From the NCBI RefSeq assembly GCF_003050905.1, contig NZ_QAOT01000002.1: a stretch of DNA of 64,000 bases; one strand, given 5' to 3'. Origin of the DNA: Cereibacter_A azotoformans. Its GTDB lineage: Bacteria > Pseudomonadota > Alphaproteobacteria > Rhodobacterales > Rhodobacteraceae. A program made the position numbers and the translations under genes. Below, in pieces: positions 17,338 through 26,468 of this stretch (its first letter is position 1; the number at the start of each line of letters is the position of its first letter). The notes under the pieces were generated by a model. It was given only the letters and a program-made list of their open reading frames with translations. It was not told the origin of the DNA and ran no database searches.

Positions 17338-18516
17338 CTAGACGGCCTGGCCGGCGGCCCATCCCGAGGACCAGGCCCACTGGAAATTGTAGCCGCCGAG
17401 CCAGCCGGTGACATCGACGGCCTCGCCGATGAAATGCAGGCCCGGGACGGACCGTGCCACAAGGGTGCGTGCATCAAGGTGATCGGTGCTGACGCCGCCG
17501 AGGGTGACCTCGGCCGTGCGGTAGCCTTCGGTGCCCACGGGCCGCAATTCCCACTGCCGCAGAAGTTGCGAGAGGCGCTCGAGGGTGGCGTTCGACTGGG
17601 CCCCGATCGGCCCCTCAATGCCCGTCACGCTCTCCATGTGCCGCGCAAGACGCTCGGGAAGATGCCGGGCCAGGACGGTGCGCACGGCGCTTTTCGGCCC
17701 CGCGTCCCGCGCAGCGCGCAGCGCAGCCGACAGATCGGCGCCGGGCGTGAGGTTTACGGCAATCGGCATCCCCTCGCGCCAGTAGGAACTCGCCTGCAGG
17801 ATCGCGGGCCCCGAGAGACCCCTGTGGGTGAAGAGCAGCGCCTCCTCGAAGCACACCCCGTCAGCGGTGATCCGCGCGGGAACGGAAAGACCGGCAAGCT
17901 CCTTCAGCCGCTCGAGTTCCTGCGCGGCGAAGGTGAGCGGCACGAGGCCCGGCCGCGTCTCGACCACCGGCAGGCCAAAGCTCTCGGCCACGCGGTAGGC
18001 ATAGCCCGTGGCCCCCATCTTCGGGATCGACTTGCCGCCTGTCGCCACCACGACCGACGCCGCCCGCACCGGCCCGCGCGAGGTTGCCACCTCGAATCCG
18101 TCCGGCACGGCCCGGATCTCGCCGGGTTCCACGCCCAGCCGCAGTTCGACCCCGGCCTCGCGCATCTGGCGCACCAGCATGTCCACGATCTGCGTCGCCG
18201 GCCCGTCGCAGAAGAGCTGGCCCAGCGTCTTCTCGTGCCAGGCGATGCCCTCGGCATCCAGCCGGGCGATGAAGTCCCACTGGGTGAACCGCTTGAGGGC
18301 CGAGAGCGCAAAGCGCGGGTTGCGCGACAGGAACCGCTCGGGCGCGATGCCGAGGTTGGTGAAGTTGCACCGCCCGCCCCCCGAGATGCGGATCTTCTCG
18401 CCGGGGGCGCGGGCGTGATCCAGCACCAGCGTGCGGCGTCCGCGCCGGCCCGCCTCGATGGCGCAGAACATGCCCGCGGCCCCTGCCCCAAGGATCAAGA
18501 CGTCGGTTTTTTCCAT
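17338..18516 (-). CDS. BaiN/HI0933-like FAD-dependent oxidoreductase
   Basis: 392 residues. An N-terminal dinucleotide-binding motif DVLILGAGAAGMFCAIEAG is followed by the family block KIRISGGGRCNFTN; VVATGGKSIPKMGATG lies in the middle and the C-terminal FAD-binding end is GEAVDVTGWLGGYNFQWAWS. The family is widespread but mostly of unknown physiological reaction; one member (BaiN) acts in bile-acid reduction in gut clostridia, which is not relevant here. The start at 18516 is placed right before the first beta strand; the frame is open to 18627 and would overlap the tRNA gene. Monocistronic. Confidence 0.82.
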   Translation of the reverse strand: MEKTDVLILGAGAAGMFCAIEAGRRGRRTLVLDHARAPGEKIRISGGGRCNFTNLGIAPERFLSRNPRFALSALKRFTQWDFIARLDAEGIAWHEKTLGQLFCDGPATQIVDMLVRQMREAGVELRLGVEPGEIRAVPDGFEVATSRGPVRAASVVVATGGKSIPKMGATGYAYRVAESFGLPVVETRPGLVPLTFAAQELERLKELAGLSVPARITADGVCFEEALLFTHRGLSGPAILQASSYWREGMPIAVNLTPGADLSAALRAARDAGPKSAVRTVLARHLPERLARHMESVTGIEGPIGAQSNATLERLSQLLRQWELRPVGTEGYRTAEVTLGGVSTDHLDARTLVARSVPGLHFIGEAVDVTGWLGGYNFQWAWSSGWAAGQAV

Positions 18517-18574
18517 GTGTCTCCATAACTTGCACCGATCTTCGGGACAATGCGAGAAATCTTCGACCTGCCCC

Positions 18575-18602
18575 TTGCGGAGGTCCGGAGGCTTCGCTAA
18601 AC
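18575..18602 (+). promoter_or_regulatory. Promoter of the first tRNA-Gln
   Basis: TTGCGG (18575-18580), 16-nt spacer, CTAAAC (18597-18602), ending 11 nt before the mature tRNA. The same element recurs before the second copy. No T at the last -10 position. Confidence 0.55.
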
Positions 18603-18613
18603 ACCGCCGCAGT

Positions 18614-18688
<75 letters not shown>

Positions 18689-18737
18689 CTCCGTCATTCG
18701 GAGGCCGCAGGCCCCCGGTGCGGAGGGTCGGTTGCTC

Positions 18738-18765
18738 TTGCGGCCCAGAGCAGCCTTTGTTAAAC
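18738..18765 (+). promoter_or_regulatory. Promoter of the second tRNA-Gln
   Basis: TTGCGG (18738-18743), 16-nt spacer, TTAAAC (18760-18765), 12 nt before the second tRNA. It matches the promoter of the first copy, so the duplication carried its promoter along, yet the rest of the spacer differs. Confidence 0.55.
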
Positions 18766-18777
18766 CGGCCGCACAGT

Positions 18778-18852
<75 letters not shown>

Positions 18853-18961
18853 ATTCATCTCCGTTCCGACCGACATCCGGCCCGACTTGCGCCCGCCCCT
18901 CGTCCTGATCCGGGCTTTGGAGGATGCGGGAGACGCAAGGCGCCTGTCCCCCGCCCGTTGC

Positions 18962-19570
18962 CTAGAACTCGACGCCCGGCTGTCCCTTGATCCCGGCCCG
19001 GAACGGATGCTTGACCATCTCCATCTCGGTCACGAGATCGGCCGCCTCGATCAGGTCGGGCTTCGCGTTCCGCCCGGTCAGGACGACATGGGTCATCGGC
19101 GGCCTTTCCTCGGCCAGGAAGGCCAGCACCTCCGCCAGGTCCAGATAGTCGTAGCGCAGCGCGATGTTGATCTCGTCGAGCAGCACCATGCGGATGGACG
19201 GATCCCGGATCAGCTCCCTCGCCTTGTCCCAGCCGGCACGGGCCGCGGCGATGTCGCGCTCGCGGTCCTGCGTCTCCCAGGTGAAGCCCTCGCCCATCGC
19301 ATGGAACTGGCAGAGGTCGCCAAAGTGGGTCGTCAGCAGCCGCCGCTCGCCCGTGTCCCACGCGCCCTTGATGAACTGGACCACCGCGCAGGGCATCCCG
19401 TGGGCGATGCAGCGCAGGATCATTCCGAATCCGGCCGAGGATTTGCCCTTTCCCGTCCCGGTATGGACGATGATCAGGCCCTTCTCGCCTGTCTTGGCGG
19501 CCATCATCCGGTCGCGCGCTTCCTTGATGCGGGCCTTCTTCTCGGCGTGGCGCTGGTTCATGTCGGTCAT
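18962..19570 (-). CDS. cobO: Cob(I)yrinic acid a,c-diamide adenosyltransferase
   Basis: 202 residues, CobA/CobO/BtuR family, full length. It transfers adenosyl from ATP to the cobalt of reduced corrinoids, the step that makes coenzyme forms. The P-loop GTGKGKSS is at residues 38-45, preceded by the typical basic helix HAEKKARIKEARDRMMAAK; DEINIALRYDYL is the central motif and LTGRNAKPDLIEAADLVTEM the late one. The start at 19570 has AGGAAG upstream and an ATGA overlap with the end of nnrS; a second ATG lies at 19561. It is divergent from the riboswitch-led cob operon, so riboswitch control does not cover it. Confidence 0.94.
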   Translation of the reverse strand: MTDMNQRHAEKKARIKEARDRMMAAKTGEKGLIIVHTGTGKGKSSAGFGMILRCIAHGMPCAVVQFIKGAWDTGERRLLTTHFGDLCQFHAMGEGFTWETQDRERDIAAARAGWDKARELIRDPSIRMVLLDEINIALRYDYLDLAEVLAFLAEERPPMTHVVLTGRNAKPDLIEAADLVTEMEMVKHPFRAGIKGQPGVEF

Positions 19571-20796
19571 CTTGGCTTCCTGATCTGGACGACCTGCGGC
19601 GCTGCCGCGCGCGGGCCGGAGAAGACGGGTCGGGCAAGGGGCCCGACGACGGTGGGCAGGTAGCCCGCGAGGAAGGAAATCCAGCCCGCGCACCAGAGCA
19701 TCGCGGCCACAGGGACGGCATCGAAGCCGGCGATCACGGGCGCCGAGAGGCGCAGGAGCGCGGCCGACCAGACCAGCGCGAAGGCCAGAAGCATCGTCGG
19801 CCGCGCCCGCAGCGGGCCTCCGTCGCGGGGGGCTGCGGCCCGTGAGGCCAGCGAGAGGATCATTCCCGACATCGCCCCCATGGTCAGTGCGTGAAGCGCG
19901 TCCATCTCGGCGATGGGCACCAGGTTCAGCCGCGCGAGTCCCACGAGGACGAGCCCCGCCGCCAGCCAGGCAAAGGTGAAGTGGAGGAGCAGCAGAAGCC
20001 GGTTCGCCCGCACCCGCCAGCCGCGCCAGCCCGCAAGGCGCAGGCCCTGCGCGATCCCCGCGCCGACGAGGCAGAGGGCCGAGACCGTCTCCTCGCCAAG
20101 GAAGGTCAGCGCGAGCGCAAGCCAGAGCAACCCCAGCGCGCACCAGCCAAGGACGGGTCGCGGTGCGGGGTCGGGCGCCGGGCTTTGAACCTGCCGCAGC
20201 CAGTTCAGCGTGAAGGCCGGCACCATCCGCCCGCCGATGATCGAGATCTTGAGCGCGAAGAACATCCAGCCCACGCGCACCATGGTGGCCGCGTCGGGCA
20301 AACCATCCGTGAGCGCGGCCCGCAGATAGAGCGTCTCGGCCAGCCCGTAGGCCAGGACCCCTGCCCCGAAGCCGATCTTGGTCCAGCGGCCGGCCAGCAG
20401 CGCCTCGCGCAGCAGCATCCCGGCCAGCGCAAGGAAATAGGCGCCAGCCGCGGGCTGGATCAGCCAGAGCGGCGCCGCGGGCCAAAGTCCCGCCAGCACC
20501 AGCGCCACCCGCGCCAGCAGCCAGAGCGCGACCAGCGCCATCAGCGGCCGCCCCGACAGCGGGTCCGACCCGCGCCATCCTTGCGCCGCAGTCAGGAAAT
20601 AACCGCCGACCGCCGCCGAGCCGAGCCCGAAGAGCATCTCATGCCCGTGCCAGAGGCCCCAGGTGCCCAGAACCGGCGCGGCCAAGCCCAGAGCCTCTCC
20701 CCACTGCCACCAGACCAGCGCCGCAAGCGCCCAGAGCCCCGCGCCCAGAAAGAGCGGACGGTGCGGCGCCAGCCAGAGATCATGCAGTCGCGTCAT
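19567..20796 (-). CDS. nnrS: NnrS-family polytopic membrane protein
   Basis: 409 residues with about 12 hydrophobic segments. The N-terminal PLFLGAGLWALAALVWW and LWHGHEMLFGLGSAAVGGYFLTA, with conserved histidines, and the GGRMVPAFT stretch mark the NnrS family. NnrS was found in Rhodobacter sphaeroides as a haem- and copper-containing inner-membrane protein of the nitric oxide regulon, relieving NO-derived stress. The stop overlaps the cobO start by ATGA, so the two are probably one transcript. AAAGGA precedes the ATG. I see no complete FNR/NnrR dyad upstream, only a TTGACAA half-site at 20887-20893. Confidence 0.88.
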   Translation of the reverse strand: MTRLHDLWLAPHRPLFLGAGLWALAALVWWQWGEALGLAAPVLGTWGLWHGHEMLFGLGSAAVGGYFLTAAQGWRGSDPLSGRPLMALVALWLLARVALVLAGLWPAAPLWLIQPAAGAYFLALAGMLLREALLAGRWTKIGFGAGVLAYGLAETLYLRAALTDGLPDAATMVRVGWMFFALKISIIGGRMVPAFTLNWLRQVQSPAPDPAPRPVLGWCALGLLWLALALTFLGEETVSALCLVGAGIAQGLRLAGWRGWRVRANRLLLLLHFTFAWLAAGLVLVGLARLNLVPIAEMDALHALTMGAMSGMILSLASRAAAPRDGGPLRARPTMLLAFALVWSAALLRLSAPVIAGFDAVPVAAMLWCAGWISFLAGYLPTVVGPLARPVFSGPRAAAPQVVQIRKPR

Positions 20797-20921
20797 GGGT
20801 GCGTCCTTTACGTCCGCCCTTCTGCCGCGACCGGCGCGGCTTGTGAAGCCGTCCCGCGTCCTCTCGTCCCGGCCCTCCGCGTCGGCTTGACAAGGGCGGC
20901 CCTTTCGCTCACCACTGCCGC

Positions 20922-21093
20922 CGCGCTGGTTCCTGTCCGCAAGCGACAGGCGAAGAGGGAATGCCCCAGAGGCAGCCGCCCCCGCGACCGTGACCGGAGA
21001 GGTTGTCCATGCCACTGGCCGAAAGGCCGGGAAGGCGGACCGCCGCGGGACCGCAAGGCCCCACATCCGCAAGCCGGGAGACCTGCCAGCGCT
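20922..21093 (+). promoter_or_regulatory. Adenosylcobalamin riboswitch
   Basis: All main landmarks of the cobalamin aptamer are present in order: GCTGGTTCC at 20925, AGAGGGAATGCC near 20955, the internal GCCACTGGCC region near 21010, and the B12 box AGCCGGGAGACCTGCC at 21072-21087. The closing P1 helix pairs CGCTGG (20924-20929) with CCAGCG (21086-21091). TTGACA at 20887 could be the -35 of its promoter. It leads the DUF1636-cobW-cobN-cobHIJ operon. A G/C-rich expression platform fills 21094-21200. With it the 409-nt gap 20797-21205 is accounted for. Confidence 0.92.
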
Positions 21094-21205
21094 GAGACTT
21101 ACGGGCGGACGGGGTGTTCCGCGGCCGGTGGACCGAGGTGCCGCCTTGTGCCGCCTCCCTCCCCTGGATCGGGCCCCTTTTCCGCCGCAGGACAAGGGAC
21201 GGCCG

Positions 21206-21565
21206 ATGACCGTGACGCTTCACGTCTGCACCACCTGCCGCGCGGGACAGCCCGTGGCCGAGGGCGATGCCACGCCGGGCCTGCGGCTTCATGCCGCGCT
21301 CGCCGCCGATGCCCCCGAGGGCGTCACCGTCCGGCCCGTCGAATGCCTGTCCGCGTGTTCGCAGGGCTGCGCCGTGGCTTTGTCGGCGCCCGGCCGCTGG
21401 AGCTATGTCTATGGTCGCCTCGAAGAGGCCGACGCACCCGCGATCCTCGAAGGCGCCGCCGCCTATGCGGGCGCCTCCGACGGCATCGTGCCCTGGCGCG
21501 AGCGGCCCGAGATCTTCCGCAAGCAGTCGCTTGCCCGCCTTCCCCCCATCGGAGAGATGCCATGA
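21206..21565 (+). CDS. DUF1636 putative metal- or Fe-S-binding protein
   Basis: 119 residues, thioredoxin-like ferredoxin type. Five cysteines are placed C8-x2-C11 and C47-x3-C51-x3-C55 (ECLSACSQGC), the spacing of a [2Fe-2S] thioredoxin-like ferredoxin. Family members are regularly found beside cobW and cobN, but no reaction has been shown. It is the first gene behind the cobalamin riboswitch, has AAGGGA 7 nt upstream of the ATG, and overlaps cobW by ATGA. A role as electron donor or cobalt-handling partner is inference. Confidence 0.85.
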   Translation: MTVTLHVCTTCRAGQPVAEGDATPGLRLHAALAADAPEGVTVRPVECLSACSQGCAVALSAPGRWSYVYGRLEEADAPAILEGAAAYAGASDGIVPWRERPEIFRKQSLARLPPIGEMP

Positions 21566-22599
21566 CCGACCTTGCCAAGATCCCCGTCACGGTGATCACG
21601 GGCTTCCTCGGCGCCGGAAAGACCACGCTGATCCGGCACCTGATGCAGAACCCGGGCGGGCGCCGCCTTGCGGTCCTGGTCAACGAGTTCGGCACCGTGG
21701 GCGTCGATGGCGACCTGATCCGCGCCTGCGCCGACGAGAACTGCCCCGACGAGGCGATCGTGGAGCTGGCGAACGGCTGCCTCTGCTGCACCGTGGCCGA
21801 CGAGTTCATCCCCACCATCGAGGCGCTGATGGCGCTGCCCAGGCGCCCCGATCACATCCTGATCGAGACCTCGGGCCTTGCGCTGCCGAAGCCGCTCCTG
21901 AAGGCCTTCGACTGGCCCGCCATCCGCTCGCGCATCACGGTCGATGGCGTGATCGCTCTGGCCGATGCCGAGGCCGTCGCCGCGGGCCGCTTTGCCCCCG
22001 ATGCCGACGCCGTGGCCGCGCAGGCCCAGGCCGAGGGCGCTGATCACGAGACCCCGCTCTCGGAAGTGTTCGAGGATCAGCTCGCCTGTGCCGACCTCGT
22101 GCTTCTGACCAAGGCCGATCTCGCGGGCGAGGCGGGCCTTGCCGCCGCGCGCGCGGTGGTCGAGGCGGAATCGCCGCGGCCGATCCCGATCCTCGCCGTG
22201 ACCGAGGGCGCGGTCGATCCGCAGGTGATCCTCGGGATCGAGGCCGCGGCCGAGGACGATCTCGCCGCCCGCCCGTCGCACCATGACGGGGCCGACGATC
22301 ACGAGCACGACGATTTCGCCTCGACCGTGGTCGATCTGCCCGAGATCGCCGATCCCGAGCGTCTGGCCGAGGCGATCCGGGCGCTCGCGACCGAGCGCAA
22401 CGTCCTCCGCGTGAAGGGCCATGTGGCGGTCGCGGGCAAGCCGATGCGGCTTCTCGTGCAGGCGGTGGGTGCGCGCGTCCGCCACCAGTTCGACCGGCCC
22501 TGGAGCGGCTCGCGGCAAAGCCGCCTCGTCGTCATCGCCGAGCGCGGCGATCTGGACGAGGCCGCGATCCGGCAGGATCTTCTGGCACGGATCGGCTGA
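21562..22599 (+). CDS. cobW: CobW GTP-dependent cobalt chaperone
   Basis: 345 residues, G3E GTPase family. Walker A GFLGAGKTT is at residues 14-22, the metal-binding CLCC at 73-76 (NGCLCCTVADEF), and LLTKAD is the guanine-specificity motif. A histidine- and aspartate-rich loop (HHDGADDHEHDD) lies at about residues 240-251, followed by the CobW C-terminal domain. It is thought to deliver Co(II) to the CobNST chelatase. ATGA overlap with the DUF1636 gene and 3-nt gap to cobN place it firmly in the B12 operon. Confidence 0.94.
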   Translation: MTDLAKIPVTVITGFLGAGKTTLIRHLMQNPGGRRLAVLVNEFGTVGVDGDLIRACADENCPDEAIVELANGCLCCTVADEFIPTIEALMALPRRPDHILIETSGLALPKPLLKAFDWPAIRSRITVDGVIALADAEAVAAGRFAPDADAVAAQAQAEGADHETPLSEVFEDQLACADLVLLTKADLAGEAGLAAARAVVEAESPRPIPILAVTEGAVDPQVILGIEAAAEDDLAARPSHHDGADDHEHDDFASTVVDLPEIADPERLAEAIRALATERNVLRVKGHVAVAGKPMRLLVQAVGARVRHQFDRPWSGSRQSRLVVIAERGDLDEAAIRQDLLARIG

Positions 22600-22602
22600 G
22601 CC

Positions 22603-25600
22603 ATGCATGTCGTCTTCCGCGAAAGCCACGGGCTCGAGGAGACCGCGACCCCGTTCGATCCCGGGCAGACGCCCGCGGATCTGGTGGTCCTGTCCTTCTC
22701 CGACAGCGATCTCGGGGCCTTCGCGGCGGGCTGGCACCGGGCGAAGGGAGGGCTGCCCTCCACCCGGCTTCTGAACCTCGTGGCGCTGCGCCATCCCTTG
22801 TCCATCGACACCTACGCCGAGACGGTGCTGGCCCATGCCAAGGCGATCCTGATCCGGCTGATCGGCGGCGAGAGCTACTGGAGCTACGGGCTGGCCGAGG
22901 TGCAGGATCTCTGCCGGCGCCGCGGGATCGCGCTGGCGGTCCTGCCTGCGGACGGGCGCGAGGATCCGGCGCTCGATGCGCTCTCGACGCTGCCGGTCTC
23001 GACGCTGCGGCGGCTGTCGGCGCTCTGCGATGCAGGCGGCGCGGTGGCGGCGCAGGCGGCGCTGGCGCAACTGGCGCTGGCGGCGGGGCTTTATGCGGGC
23101 CCGGTGCCGGGCGAGAAGCGGATGCCCGACATGGGCTGGTATGACCCCGCCCGCGGCGTGATCCCCGAGCCCGAGGCGGACAGCGCGCCGGTCGTCGTCG
23201 TCACCTTCTACCGCAGTTACCTGACGGCCGCCGACACGGGCCCGGTGGACGCGCTGATTTTCGCGCTTCGCGAACGGGGCTTCCGCGCCTTCGGCCTCTT
23301 CGCGCCTTCGCTGAAGGCGCCGGGCGCGCCCGACTGGATTGCCGCCGCACTTGCCCGCCTCGGTCCCGCGGCCATCGTCAACGCCACCGCCTTCTCGGCG
23401 CGGGGTCCCGAGGGCTCGCCGCTCGACGGCCCCGGCTGCCCGGTGTTTCAGGTCGCTCTCTCGACCGCGCGGCGGCGCGACTGGGCGGCGGCCGAGCGTG
23501 GCCTCTCGCCCGCCGATCTCGCCATGCATGTGGTGCTGCCCGAGGTGGACGGGCGGATCTTCGCGGGCGTCGTCAGTTTCAAGTCGCCCGGCAAACGCTG
23601 CCCGGACCTTCAATATTCCCGTTTCGCCCACCGCGCCGATCCCGCCCGCGTGGCGGCCGTGGCCGACCGGGTGGCGGTCTGGCACCGGCTGGCCCGAACG
23701 CCCGCACCCGAGCGGCGGCTGGCCCTTGTCCTCTCGACCTATCCCGGCCGGCCCGACCAGATCGCCCATGCCGTGGGCCTCGATGCGCTGGCCTCGGCCG
23801 AGGCGCTGGCGGGCACGCTTGCCGCGGCGGGCTATGCCACAGCCCCCGGCGCGGACCTCGCCGAGGGGCTTCTGACCGAGCGGCAGGTCTGGCCGCTCGC
23901 CGCCTACGAGGCCGCGCTCGCGACCCTGCCGGAACCCCTGCAACACGCGCTTCGTGAAGCCTGGGGCGCGCCCGAGGCCGATCCCGACTGCCGTGACGGC
24001 GCCTTCCGCTTCGCGGCCCTGCGCCGCGGGCACCTCCTGCTCGCGCTGCAACCCGAGCGGGGCGAGGTGGCGGCGCGAGATGCTGATTACCACGACCTCG
24101 CCCGCGTGCCGCGCCATGCCTATGTAGCCTTCTACCTCTGGCTGCGCGCGCAAGGTCTTCATGCGCTGATCCACATGGGCGCCCATGGCACGCTCGAATG
24201 GCTGCCGGGCAAGGCTGTGGCGCTCTCGGGCACCTGCTGGCCCGAGGCGCTGACCGGCGCGCTGCCGGTGATCTATCCCTTCATCGTGAACGATCCGGGC
24301 GAGGCGGCGCAGGCACGGCGCAGGCTCGGGGCACTGACTCTGGGCCATATGCCGCCGCCCCTGCGCGACAGTGCGCTGCCCGACAATCTCGTGCGTCTGG
24401 AACGGCTTCTCGACGAATATTCCACTGCAGACGGGCTCGACCCGGCCCGGCGCGGGCGCCTCATCGGCGCCATCCGTGACGAAGCGCGCGCCGCGGGCGT
24501 CGAGGAGGACCTGGGCCTTCCCCCCGACGCCACCCCGGCCGAGGCCATCACCCGGATCGACCGCTTCGTCTGCGACCTGAAGGAAAGCCGCTACGGCGAA
24601 GGGCTGCATCTCTATGGCGCGGCACCGGGCGAGACCGGGGGGCTTCTGGCCGCCCTCGACGGGCGCCGGGTGGCCGCCGGCCCCTCCGGCTCGCCGCACC
24701 GCGGACGGACGGATGTGCTGCCCACGGGCCGCAACCTCTATTCCGTCGATCCGCGCGCCGTGCCCTCGCGCGCGGCGCACGCGCAGGGGGTGAAGCTCGC
24801 CGAGGAACTGCTCCGCCGCCACCTGCAGGATCAGGGCGACTGGCCGAAGGGGCTGGTGATCGACCTCTGGGGCTCGGCCTCGATGCGGACGGCGGGCGAG
24901 GAATTCGCGATGGCGCTGCATCTGGCGGGCCTCTCCCCCCGCTGGGACGAGGGCTCCGAGCGGGTCTCGGGCGTCGAGGTCCTGCCGCTTGCGCTGCTGG
25001 GGCGGCCGCGCATCGACGTGACGCTGCGCGTCTCGGGCCTCTTCCGCGACATCTTTCCCACGCTGGCCCAGCTCTTCGAGACCGGCGCCGAAGCGCTCGC
25101 CGCCCGCGAGGAGGCGCCCGAGGACAACCCCTATCTCCGCCGCAGCCCGCGGGTCTTCGGGCCGAAGCCCGGCCTTTACGGTGTGGGCGTGCGGTCCGAT
25201 GATTACAGCCCCGAAGGGCGGTTCACCGCGGGCGAGGCCTGGATCGAGGGCTCGTCCTGGGCCATCGGCGCGGATGGCGCGGCCACGCCCGCCCGCGGCG
25301 CGCTCGAGGGGCGGCTGCGCGCGGCCGACGCCTTCGCCCATGTGCAGGATCTGGCCGAGACCGACCTTCTGATGGCGCACGATCATGCCGCCCACGAGGG
25401 CGGCTTCGCGGCGGCGCTGGCCCGGCTCGGGCGCGAGGCCGCGCTCTATCACCTCGACGCCACGCGGCCCGACCGGCCCCGCGCGCGCAGCCTGACGGAA
25501 GAGCTGTCCCGGATCGTGCGGTCGCGCATTGCCGATCCCGCTTGGGCCGACGGCATGATGCGCCACGGCTTCCGGGGCGCGGCCGAGATCGCGGCCTCGG

Positions 25601-25839
25601 TCGATCATCTGGCGAGCTTTGCCAATCTCACCCGCGCGGTGCCGGACGGGCTCTTCGACCTCTGCTTCGAGGCGACGCTGATGCGCGAGGATCTGGTGGC
25701 CTTCATGGAGCGCGAGAACCCCGCCGCCCTCGCCGCCCTCCGCGCCCGGTTCCGAGCGCTGGCCGAGGCCGGCCTCTGGCAGCCGCGCCGCAATTCCATC
25801 GCAGCCCTCCTCGCCTGCGTTCCCACGGAGACAGACTGA
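22603..25839 (+). CDS. cobN: Cobaltochelatase subunit CobN
   Basis: 1078 residues, slightly shorter than other CobN proteins (about 1250). Large subunit that binds hydrogenobyrinic acid a,c-diamide and cobalt; insertion needs ATP and the CobS-CobT AAA+ partner, not encoded in this window. Characteristic blocks are FYRSYL, SPGKRCPDLQYSRFAHRADP, HIGAHGTLEWLPGK-like IHMGAHGTLEWLPGKAVALS, VIDLWGSASMRTAGEEFAMA and the ENPAALAALRARF end. The stop shares one base with the cobH start (TGATG). Confidence 0.95.
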   Translation: MHVVFRESHGLEETATPFDPGQTPADLVVLSFSDSDLGAFAAGWHRAKGGLPSTRLLNLVALRHPLSIDTYAETVLAHAKAILIRLIGGESYWSYGLAEVQDLCRRRGIALAVLPADGREDPALDALSTLPVSTLRRLSALCDAGGAVAAQAALAQLALAAGLYAGPVPGEKRMPDMGWYDPARGVIPEPEADSAPVVVVTFYRSYLTAADTGPVDALIFALRERGFRAFGLFAPSLKAPGAPDWIAAALARLGPAAIVNATAFSARGPEGSPLDGPGCPVFQVALSTARRRDWAAAERGLSPADLAMHVVLPEVDGRIFAGVVSFKSPGKRCPDLQYSRFAHRADPARVAAVADRVAVWHRLARTPAPERRLALVLSTYPGRPDQIAHAVGLDALASAEALAGTLAAAGYATAPGADLAEGLLTERQVWPLAAYEAALATLPEPLQHALREAWGAPEADPDCRDGAFRFAALRRGHLLLALQPERGEVAARDADYHDLARVPRHAYVAFYLWLRAQGLHALIHMGAHGTLEWLPGKAVALSGTCWPEALTGALPVIYPFIVNDPGEAAQARRRLGALTLGHMPPPLRDSALPDNLVRLERLLDEYSTADGLDPARRGRLIGAIRDEARAAGVEEDLGLPPDATPAEAITRIDRFVCDLKESRYGEGLHLYGAAPGETGGLLAALDGRRVAAGPSGSPHRGRTDVLPTGRNLYSVDPRAVPSRAAHAQGVKLAEELLRRHLQDQGDWPKGLVIDLWGSASMRTAGEEFAMALHLAGLSPRWDEGSERVSGVEVLPLALLGRPRIDVTLRVSGLFRDIFPTLAQLFETGAEALAAREEAPEDNPYLRRSPRVFGPKPGLYGVGVRSDDYSPEGRFTAGEAWIEGSSWAIGADGAATPARGALEGRLRAADAFAHVQDLAETDLLMAHDHAAHEGGFAAALARLGREAALYHLDATRPDRPRARSLTEELSRIVRSRIADPAWADGMMRHGFRGAAEIAASVDHLASFANLTRAVPDGLFDLCFEATLMREDLVAFMERENPAALAALRARFRALAEAGLWQPRRNSIAALLACVPTETD

Positions 25840-26468
25840 TGCCGCATCTCTATGAAACCGACGGGGCGGCCATCTACCGCCAGTCCTTTGCCACCATCCG
25901 CAGCGAGGCGGCGCTCGCGCGCTTCACGCCCGAGGAGGAGGTGGTGGTGGTCCGCATGATCCACGCCGCCGGCATGGTGGGGCTCGAGGCGCATGTCCGC
26001 TTCTCGCCCGGCATGGCGGTTGCGGCGCGGGCGGCGCTCGAGGCGGGGGCGCCCATCCTCTGCGACGCGCGGATGGTGAGCGAGGGCATCACCCGCCCAC
26101 GCCTTCCGGCCGGGAACCGCGTGGTCTGCACGCTGCAGGACGCGGAGGTGCCGGAGCTTGCGAGGGCCATGGGCACCACCCGATCGGCCGCGGCGCTGGA
26201 GCTGTGGCGGCCGCATCTCGCGGGTGCCGTGGTGGCGATCGGCAACGCGCCGACCGCGCTCTTTCACCTGCTGAACATGCTCGAGGATCCGGCCTGCCCG
26301 CGGCCCGCGGCCATCATCGGCTGCCCTGTGGGCTTTGTCGGAGCCGCGGAATCGAAGGAGGCGCTGATGGAAGACCTGCCCTGCCCGTCGCTGATCGTCG
26401 AAGGCCGCCTCGGCGGGTCGGCGATCACGGTTGCGGCTGTCAACGCGCTTGCCTGTCGGGTGGAATGA
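25839..26468 (+). CDS. cobH: Precorrin-8X methylmutase
   Basis: 209 residues, family length. It moves a methyl group from C11 to C12 to give hydrogenobyrinic acid. Seen are RMIHAAGMVGLEAHVRFSPG with the active-site histidine, PILCDARMVSEGITR, and the end AIIGCPVGFVGAAESKEAL. Starts on the last base of the cobN stop and overlaps cobI. Confidence 0.95.
   Translation: MPHLYETDGAAIYRQSFATIRSEAALARFTPEEEVVVVRMIHAAGMVGLEAHVRFSPGMAVAARAALEAGAPILCDARMVSEGITRPRLPAGNRVVCTLQDAEVPELARAMGTTRSAAALELWRPHLAGAVVAIGNAPTALFHLLNMLEDPACPRPAAIIGCPVGFVGAAESKEALMEDLPCPSLIVEGRLGGSAITVAAVNALACRVE

Noticed and set aside
20881..20916. TTGACA at 20887 as a full riboswitch promoter
   Set aside because: The -35 is perfect but no convincing -10 is found at 16-18 nt, so it is mentioned only within the riboswitch entry.
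21463..25608. A 1381-codon open frame on the minus strand across cobW and cobN
   Set aside because: It is the antisense shadow of two well-identified genes in high-GC DNA, rich in Arg, Gly and His, with no recognisable domain.
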